Assembly: GCF_014698065.1 (NCBI RefSeq)
Contig: NZ_JACJSI010000041.1
Location: 1 to 59,893, forward strand
DNA from: Nostoc flagelliforme FACHB-838
GTDB lineage: Bacteria > Cyanobacteriota > Cyanobacteriia > Cyanobacteriales > Nostocaceae
Direction of reading: 5' to 3'
DNA length: 59,893 nucleotides
Both the position numbers and the translations under genes were made by a program. The notes under the pieces are model-generated. The model saw nothing but the letters and a program-made list of their open reading frames with translations, ran no database searches and was not told the DNA's origin. Shown here piece after piece: positions 54,053-59,893 of the stretch. Positions within the stretch are counted from its first letter, which is position 1. Every line of letters begins with the position of its first letter.

Positions 54053-54319
54053 CTATATCAAATCGTTTTCAGCCTGAAGCCAATGTTCTACAGACTTATC
54101 CTCTGGATACCCACTTTGTTGCCAGATTTCATAAGCCTTAAAACGGATTTTATTTTCATTCGGGTGGTTACTAATAAAATATTGACAGGAATTAGTAATA
54201 AAGTTATAGGGTAATTCTCCAAAGAAATCCTGACGACCGAGAATTTCATCTGTAAAGCGGCAACAATTTTGTTTTATTGGGCAATTTTCCCCTGGGCACA
54301 TAGTAACATCGTAAGGCAT
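54053..54319 (-). CDS. Small Cys-rich protein with DUF2934-like tail
   Basis: 88 residues. The N-terminus MCPGENCPIKQNCCRFTDE has four Cys within about 12 residues, suggesting a metal or Fe-S site; a fifth lies in FITNSCQYF. The C-terminus AYEIWQQSGYPEDKSVEHWL then QAENDL resembles the DUF2934 helix motif. No function is known to me. ATG 54319 stands alone, with more than 180 bp to the next gene on either side. Confidence 0.6.
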   Translation of the reverse strand: MPYDVTMCPGENCPIKQNCCRFTDEILGRQDFFGELPYNFITNSCQYFISNHPNENKIRFKAYEIWQQSGYPEDKSVEHWLQAENDLI

Positions 54320-54507
54320 ATATATGAAGACTAAAAATTATTTCAATTCCAGTCATCTAAGCATTTTTGTTATCCTTTCTCTGTGATAGCTGAGGTTACA
54401 AAAAGCCTGTAGCATTTGTTTGGTGGAAGGGCGATCAGTTTTTCGCTTGCGATCGCCATCATAAAGACCAAATAAAGATTCTTAAGTTTGTGTTTCTTCA
54501 GCTAAAT

Positions 54508-55089
54508 TTAAGCTTTAGTTCCACTAGCTTTTCTAGAGACGGCAATCCCACCGAGTCCAAACAATAAACCTAGCAGGGAAGCGGGTTCGGGTATCGATCT
54601 ATTAGAAGAACTCAGGGTAATATTAGCACCGGGATCGTTATAAATGTATACTCCTGCTCGTCCTACTTGACCCGTCAAGGTAATTTCCGAGCCTGATGTT
54701 CTTTCTAAGGTATATCTAGGAGCATCAAAAGCAATGCCAAAATCAACCACTAAATTCCAATTCGACCCAGAAGAAAGTTCAAAATTGACATTTGGGCCGG
54801 AGTTAACATCTAAAGTAGCGCCTAGGTTCAAATTCAGGTTTAGTTCGTTGACGTTCATCTCCCAATCACTCAAAGTCCCGTCCTCTGAATAAACCACAAA
54901 TCCTGAATATTCGCTCCCTTCTGGCAATAAGCTTTGCAATAGAGGGCTAGTAGCATCGACTAAGGCAAAATCACCCGAAAATTCTTGTCTAGTTAGAATA
55001 GCTCCCAGCACGGGAGTAGCATGAAATACGCTTGCTACTACCAAACCAATCAGGGCAACGCGAACTTTGGGAGACCGAACTTGATTCAT
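54508..55089 (-). CDS. PEP-CTERM sorting-signal protein
   Basis: 193 residues. A signal peptide (VRVALIGLVVASVFHATPVL) leads to a beta-rich mature part with Asn- and Ser-rich stretches (NELNLNLNLGATLDVNSGPN). The end is a PEP-CTERM signal: SIPEPASLLGLLFGLGGIAV then SRKASG. An exosortase should cleave it and place the protein in the envelope or outside. An exosortase gene is not present in the window. ATG 55089 is preceded by AAAAGGACG. The neighbour across 573 bp is a TIGR02921-like membrane protein also linked to PEP-CTERM systems. Confidence 0.82.
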   Translation of the reverse strand: MNQVRSPKVRVALIGLVVASVFHATPVLGAILTRQEFSGDFALVDATSPLLQSLLPEGSEYSGFVVYSEDGTLSDWEMNVNELNLNLNLGATLDVNSGPNVNFELSSGSNWNLVVDFGIAFDAPRYTLERTSGSEITLTGQVGRAGVYIYNDPGANITLSSSNRSIPEPASLLGLLFGLGGIAVSRKASGTKA

Positions 55090-55662
55090 GGAAAGCGTCC
55101 TTTTTTAATTGTTTACCTTTTTCTAAAGCCTATGTAATTTCCAATACTGGTCTGGTTTTGGGAAAAGGGAAAGAAAAAACCTTTAACCTGTTCCCAAAAC
55201 CAAATTTTGAGTTCAAAATGCTCAAAACGAATAGTATTGATGTAATTTCAGAGGTTTACCTAGGCAGCTAATAAGTTAGTTTTAGCTGTTACTAGTAACT
55301 TTTATTTATCATAAATAAAATCACTAGTAAATTACTTTACTCAATCTTAATTTTCTAAATGAATATCATTTATAATCTCTGTCGGAATATTATTAAATAT
55401 TGTTGCAGAATGGCTGTAAGAAATATTTTTAGACCAAGTTGTGATTTTTTCTAGTTAGAAATATGATAAATGTTAAATTAAGTATCAAATTTTGGTTGAT
55501 TTAGCTGCCAATAATTTTATGTTTTCAAAAAAATATCTAAAGTTAGAAAATATAATTATAGGACTTACGCATTGACAAGAAATAGCAAATATACATAAAG
55601 GTTAAAAACATATCTTTCGTAAGGGCACAGCATTGCTGTGTCCCTACAGCATGAGTAATTAA
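55090..55662. other. Gene-free AT-rich region
   Basis: 573 bp of AT-rich DNA with no credible gene on either strand. It holds AGGACTTACGCATTGACAAG at 55561, close to the segment at about 31735, and the hairpin described next. The promoter of the PEP-CTERM gene is expected near 55120, but its boxes are not clear. Confidence 0.4.
55619..55647. repeat. Short palindromic repeat (GTAAGGGCACAGC type)
   Basis: GTAAGGGCACAGCA pairs with TGCTGTGTCCCTAC (one mismatch) with a one-base loop. It is related to the hairpin inside 43694-43800. It lies 16 bp beyond the stop of the TIGR02921-like gene and could end its transcript. Confidence 0.55.
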
Positions 55663-58014
55663 TTAACGCCGACGCTTCACAAGGATGAATAGAGCGATCG
55701 CACTCACACCTAAAAACCATCCCCCTGATGCTTCAGGTACACTAACTTTCAAGGGATTAACGGGTTTAGAGAGATTTTCCTTACCATTCTCAACTTTACG
55801 GTCAAAGCGATCGCTTTGGGCTTCTGCTTCTTTAAGTAACTGTCTTTGTTCATCGTTGACTAATACCAACATCGAAGAATAAGGGCTGACAATCTTGTAC
55901 TTTTTAGCTACAGCGTGAATCGCATCTAAACCTTTGAGGTTGTCTAACTGAATTTTTTTACTCAACCCTAAAATTAATTGTCTGGCTGCTAATGGCAAGA
56001 AATCATCTTGTTGGTTGCTAGTTGCAATTGCTGTGTCTAATGTTTGCAAATACCAAGCATAACCATTAATAACACTCACAACATCACTTAAAACTGATTT
56101 AGTGGCAATTCGTTGTAGCACCTCAGAAATATCAACAGCAACTCCACCACCACTATCTTGTAATAATTTAATGATGCCATCGTTATAAGCCCCAGGTAAT
56201 TCACCTAGATGTAGCATCCACAAAGGTGCAGGCGTATTGGGGACGCTTTTATTGTTCTTCGATAATTCATAACTACCTTCATCACTCAACAGCAAAACGA
56301 CATCATAAGCTGTATCTCCACGCAAATTGTTAAACTGTGTCAGCATTTCTTGGGGTTGAATTGTACCGTAAAAGGCGACTTTTTCCGGTTGGAATTGCTG
56401 GAGATCATCTAACCGTTTAGGTGCAGCACCTGGAGAAACACTGAGATACAAATCTGCATCGTTGTTTGTCAAATCATTGTCTGCAAAGCCGTATTTTTTC
56501 AACCATGATAATGTTTGTAGCAATTCTTTAATATGTTTCCCCATACTGCGAGATGTATCGAGAACTACAGCAACTCGCTGGTTTTGGGGTAAGGTGTAAT
56601 CTTGACTAGATAAAGGTTTAGCTAATATTTTGTAGCCAGACTCTAAATTTACTTCATGTAATACAGGCTGAATTTTTCCACTTGCGGGGATGAATTTTTC
56701 TAACCAAGCATCGTCTTTCAAACCGATTTCTTTACCGTTGCGGATACGCTTAGTTTGATTAGTCCAGAAGATATTACGTCTTTCCCCTAAATCGGGCATT
56801 TCCCAACCTAAGTCTTGTCCCAGCACTTTGTAAGTTAACCATAGGTGCATTTCTGTGGGGAGTGATGGTTGCCCTTGTATTTGTTGTACATTCTTAGGAG
56901 GAATAGGAAAAGCCCGTAAGCGATAATGCCTCGGCCCTACTTGTTCCAACAAAGCTGGATCTATTGGCCGTGAACGTCTAACTTGAGAATTATAAACTTT
57001 CTGGGCAGCACCGCGAGGAGAGACAACAAAAGGGAAACGTTGGTCTAATTTATTAGTATCTCCCAACCACAAGCCAGTAATTACAGCGCTTTCTGGCAAA
57101 GAAAAGGAGTAAAAAACTTCCTGAACTTCTTGTGTTTGGTTTTTATAAATTTCGTACAATTCTACATCAGCCCAATCACCATGTTCTTTAACTGTGACTT
57201 GTTGTGATGTCAATAAAACTTTTTGTTCGTTAATATTTAATAAACCTGCTTTAACTTCTTGTTCGTTAAAAGTAGATTGTACTGCATGACTTACTGCTGT
57301 TTTTTCTGCTTTTTGTAGAGGTGTATCAAAAAAATCGGCGTAAAGTTTTTCTGCTTTGATAGAATCTTTGTCAGAACCATTATATAAAAATGGTGACATC
57401 AAAAAGTTATAAGTTGCTTGCAATCCATCAGTAGCGGATTTATCTAATCCTAAGACATGATGATACATAGCACTGATGTGGTTATTTTCTTGCTTGCTGC
57501 TAAGGTAGCGGTAAGAAGCTAAATAAGCGTTAACTAATCCTGTACGGATTTGTTCTGATTTGGCTACAAGTGTTTGGCGATCGCTATCATTTTTAGGTGC
57601 ATTAGCTAAGAGCGAAAAAGCTAATACTTGGGGTTGTTGTTGTAAAGATACAAAAGTAACTGCAAACGCCACAACAACTGCACCAGCACCAGCAAATGCT
57701 TTATTTTTACCATGTTCTGAAGCAAAAGCTCTTAAAAACTTTGCTCCCGAATGTACATACATTGCTGTTAACGCCGATGGCATGACAATAAACAATGTGG
57801 CACTAAAACCAAGAATAATTAGCCAAGGGATAATTAGGAATAACCCTCCCACAAAAGCTGAGTGATATAATATATCCGCTAATAATTTTAGCCATGCAAA
57901 TTTGAAGAATTCTTGCAATAGAAAGACTGCTAAAGGCACAGCATAAAATAACAAAACTGCACCTGCATAAATACCAAATATCAGCATTAAGTATGGGCTA
58001 ACATTTGTACCCAT
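55663..58014 (-). CDS. PEP-CTERM-associated membrane protein, TIGR02921-like
   Basis: 783 residues. Four N-terminal membrane helices (LMLIFGIYAGAVLLFYAVPL, LFLIIPWLIILGFSATLFIV, AGAVVVAFAVTFVSLQ and one between) are followed by a VIT-like region (VKEHGDWADVELYEIYKNQT). A von Willebrand A-like domain comes next with VAVVLDTSRSMGKHIKELLQ (MIDAS DxSxS). The C-terminus VPEASGGWFLGVSAIALFIL then VKRRR is a PEP-CTERM-like tail. This order matches the cyanobacterial family TIGR02921. The role is not established; it may help sort or display PEP-CTERM proteins such as the one at 54508-55089. Probably in the inner membrane. Confidence 0.75.
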   Translation of the reverse strand: MGTNVSPYLMLIFGIYAGAVLLFYAVPLAVFLLQEFFKFAWLKLLADILYHSAFVGGLFLIIPWLIILGFSATLFIVMPSALTAMYVHSGAKFLRAFASEHGKNKAFAGAGAVVVAFAVTFVSLQQQPQVLAFSLLANAPKNDSDRQTLVAKSEQIRTGLVNAYLASYRYLSSKQENNHISAMYHHVLGLDKSATDGLQATYNFLMSPFLYNGSDKDSIKAEKLYADFFDTPLQKAEKTAVSHAVQSTFNEQEVKAGLLNINEQKVLLTSQQVTVKEHGDWADVELYEIYKNQTQEVQEVFYSFSLPESAVITGLWLGDTNKLDQRFPFVVSPRGAAQKVYNSQVRRSRPIDPALLEQVGPRHYRLRAFPIPPKNVQQIQGQPSLPTEMHLWLTYKVLGQDLGWEMPDLGERRNIFWTNQTKRIRNGKEIGLKDDAWLEKFIPASGKIQPVLHEVNLESGYKILAKPLSSQDYTLPQNQRVAVVLDTSRSMGKHIKELLQTLSWLKKYGFADNDLTNNDADLYLSVSPGAAPKRLDDLQQFQPEKVAFYGTIQPQEMLTQFNNLRGDTAYDVVLLLSDEGSYELSKNNKSVPNTPAPLWMLHLGELPGAYNDGIIKLLQDSGGGVAVDISEVLQRIATKSVLSDVVSVINGYAWYLQTLDTAIATSNQQDDFLPLAARQLILGLSKKIQLDNLKGLDAIHAVAKKYKIVSPYSSMLVLVNDEQRQLLKEAEAQSDRFDRKVENGKENLSKPVNPLKVSVPEASGGWFLGVSAIALFILVKRRR

Positions 58015-58587
58015 TGCAAACCAATTTTGCGGCGGGAAGCATAACCTGCGCCCCTAAAAATCTATAAATAATTTAGGATAATTTATTTTTTGCAAGTCCC
58101 TTAGACAATAAAATTTTGGCACAACATTTAACACCAATATGCCAGCCATTGCTCCAATAGTCTACATCAGCAAGGCTTTCAGTAATCTTGGAGATTTAAT
58201 AGTTTGGGTAATTGGCTACGGCATTGGACATTTGTGAAAGAGAAGCGATGCCTTCTCTACGAGAGGCTTCGCCAACGGCGGGCTGCGCCTACGCTGTGAA
58301 GGCACTATTAGAACAAATAGTTCTCTTCCGTAAGGATGAATTCACAATCTACCTGAGAAAAGTTTTTATACTTTCACAAAAGCAATTATGGTGTTAGTAC
58401 TAGCTTGTTCTATATCAACCACTAGGTTAGAACTATAAAGGTACGCAAATTATTTACTACTAATATTTGCATTTTCAGGCTTTGGGATATTTATTTTCAT
58501 CTAAATTCTTAGATGGAATTACTAAAATACACCGAGATTTACTTGTATTTTAATTTAGCTATCTAGTACCAAGGGAGCTAACTTGTG
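58015..58587. repeat. Divergent intergenic region with repeat
   Basis: About 570 bp between divergent genes. At 58245-58300, GCCTTCTCTACGAGAGGCTT followed by GGCGGGCTGCGCCTACGCTG is a self-complementary dispersed repeat, related to the one near 14040. A 61-codon frame over it is considered spurious. No CTCCCC promoter was found. Confidence 0.4.
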
Positions 58588-59583
58588 ATGTCTCTTTTCA
58601 ATTTTCCCTTACAGACACTCAATGTTGAGCAAACTCTCAAACAGTTTTGGAGAATCAATGCGTCGATGACCTTCGTTGGTGTTTTCACTTTTGGGCTATT
58701 GCTGTTGATGCTGCCAGGACTACTAATTGATGAGCGTGTTATTACTGGCGCACCCGCTTGGCTCAAGCCTTGCAAGTTTGCGTTTTCAACTTCAGTCTAT
58801 TCGTTCACTTTTGTATGGCTGTTGGGTTTGCTCAAACAACATCGGCGCTTGGCTAGTTTGGCTGCAAATGCTACGGCTTTTGCATTGGTTGTGCAAATAA
58901 TAGTCATCATAGTCCAGGTAGTACGAGGTACAACTAGCCACTTCAACTTTAGTACTCCTGAAGATGAAGCCCTCTGGAAATTTATGGAAATTTCCCTGGT
59001 TCTCCTTTGGGCAGCAACTTTAGTTACAGTAATTTTACTGCTGCTAGAGCCTTTGGATAATCCTGTATTGGCGATCGCATTGCGGTTTTCTCTTTCCTTA
59101 ACCTTCATTGGTATGGGCTTGGGCTTTTTCATGACTCTACCCACACCTGAACAAAGTTCGGCGTTGGCAGCAGGTCAGCCAGTGTTACATATTGGCGCTC
59201 ACAGTGTAGGAGTGAAAGATGGTGGCCCTGGTATTCCCATACTTTATTTAAGTACTCAGGGGGGTGATATACGACTTCCTCATTTGCTGGGTATTCATGC
59301 CGTGCAAGTTTTACCATTACTAAGCTGGTTGATTACTTCAACTTTGTCGTACCTGGGACAACGCACACGGGCGGCTCTAATGTGGATTGCTAGTTTTGCC
59401 TATGCTTTTTTGATGTCCCTATTCACTTGGCAAGCATTGCGGGCCCAGCCGATAACTTCCCCCGATGGACTTACCCTGGCTGCCCTAGCTGGGTTAGTTG
59501 CAGTTACTATGGTTGCAACGGTAGTAAGTTTAATTGTTGACCACTATCAATTGGTTAAAACACAAAATTTTGAGAACTTGTAA
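58588..59583 (+). CDS. Multi-spanning membrane protein, unknown function
   Basis: 331 residues from ATG 58588, preceded by AAGGGAG at ten bases; the GTG three bases earlier is less likely. About eight membrane helices are visible, e.g. FVGVFTFGLLLLMLPGLLID, FSTSVYSFTFVWLLGLL, FALVVQIIVIIVQVVRG and LAALAGLVAVTMVATVVSLI. Between helices are conserved-looking loops TGAPAWLKPCKFAFSTS and LPHLLGIHAVQVLPLLSWLI; the His in the latter could bind haem or metal. No family was recognised. Inner membrane protein. Confidence 0.65.
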   Translation: MSLFNFPLQTLNVEQTLKQFWRINASMTFVGVFTFGLLLLMLPGLLIDERVITGAPAWLKPCKFAFSTSVYSFTFVWLLGLLKQHRRLASLAANATAFALVVQIIVIIVQVVRGTTSHFNFSTPEDEALWKFMEISLVLLWAATLVTVILLLLEPLDNPVLAIALRFSLSLTFIGMGLGFFMTLPTPEQSSALAAGQPVLHIGAHSVGVKDGGPGIPILYLSTQGGDIRLPHLLGIHAVQVLPLLSWLITSTLSYLGQRTRAALMWIASFAYAFLMSLFTWQALRAQPITSPDGLTLAALAGLVAVTMVATVVSLIVDHYQLVKTQNFENL

Positions 59584-59729
59584 GTCCTGAAGTAATTCAG
59601 GCGGACATCGTTGAAACAGATCATACGATGGCGATGAATACTGATTTGACTGGAAAAAGCAGAGTTAAAGTCAGGCTCAGATGATTTTAGCAATACAATC
59701 GGGTTGTCCTTTAGAAAACTTTTAGCAAA

Positions 59730-59893
59730 TTGGGCATTCTGACGGTTCTTCTATCCGCTTTCGTTTTATCGTTTCACAACGTTACTGTGCGAGTTTTGTT
59801 TTCAGAACATCTCGTACTGGGTTTATTTTTACTCGGTGGATACGTTAAACCGGATTTGCAGAACTCATTATTGCTGATGTTCATGCGAATGCT
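59730..59893 (+). CDS. EamA/DMT-family transporter, N-terminal part (3' partial)
   Basis: The frame after a TAG at about 59714 reads LGILTVLLSAFVLSFHNVTV, then RVLFSEHLVLGLFLLGGYVK and LQNSLLLMFMRM before the window ends. This is the first helix and following loop of a drug/metabolite-type transporter (EamA). No ATG is available upstream of this segment; TTG 59730 is the best start, without a clear ribosome-binding site. The substrate cannot be told. Confidence 0.55.
   Translation, partial: MGILTVLLSAFVLSFHNVTVRVLFSEHLVLGLFLLGGYVKPDLQNSLLLMFMRM

Noticed and set aside
58212..58397. 61-codon frame between divergent membrane-protein genes
   Set aside because: Encoded by a dispersed palindromic repeat; no ribosome-binding site.

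Overview
The window looks like chromosomal DNA of a filamentous, Nostoc/Anabaena-type cyanobacterium. It carries many HIP1 octamers (GCGATCGC) and very large PAS/GAF hybrid histidine kinases. It also has a PEP-CTERM protein, NHLP-type lanthipeptide genes and the short dispersed repeats and fold-back elements typical of these genomes. No rRNA, tRNA or CRISPR array was seen. All function calls come from reading translations by eye; no database search was run.

Layout. 1-2.4 kb is decayed: a partial C-terminus, a truncated P-loop ATPase, a frameshifted small conserved gene and a broken IS630-type transposase. 2.9-10.7 kb (+) is a sugar-phosphate module: fused transaldolase/glucose-6-phosphate isomerase, short-type 6-phosphogluconate dehydrogenase, glucose-6-phosphate dehydrogenase, a HAD phosphatase, a tiny zinc-ribbon protein and a class I (DhnA-type) fructose-bisphosphate aldolase. 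11.2-13.9 kb (+) holds a double EthD-like protein and an exported DUF1400 alpha/beta hydrolase. 14.1-18 kb (-) has a cupin, an epoxide-hydrolase-like enzyme, an SDR that has lost its N-terminus, a small zinc-ribbon protein and a truncated group 2 sigma factor.

18.1-37.1 kb (-) is the lanthipeptide region. It contains an NHLP-type export operon (HlyD-like adaptor, C39 peptidase/ABC transporter, second ABC protein). A cNMP-domain histidine kinase and a response-regulator/FAD-oxidoreductase fusion follow. Then come a phosphate uptake pair (PstS-like, Na/Pi symporter-like), a di-haem peroxidase remnant, a class II synthetase LanM with a CCG zinc site, and its Nif11-type leader precursor peptide. 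37.3-53.7 kb is a signalling island of five sensor kinases and two stand-alone receivers, with a VOC-fold protein and an exported protein between them. 54-59.9 kb has a small Cys-rich protein, a PEP-CTERM protein, a TIGR02921-like membrane protein, another membrane protein and the start of an EamA-type transporter running off the edge.

Main discovery candidate. Five intergenic sites share a 33-bp promoter architecture: two CTCCCC half-sites exactly 11 bp apart, then exactly 10 bp, then a TAnnnT -10 box, always in the same orientation relative to the downstream gene. They precede the lanthipeptide export operon, the lanthipeptide precursor, the VOC protein, the exported 186-aa protein and a CheY-like receiver. 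This geometry is that of a PhoB/OmpR-type activator site replacing the -35 box. It suggests one regulon tying lanthipeptide production and export to the neighbouring two-component genes. No DNA-binding regulator is encoded in the window, so the activator must lie elsewhere.
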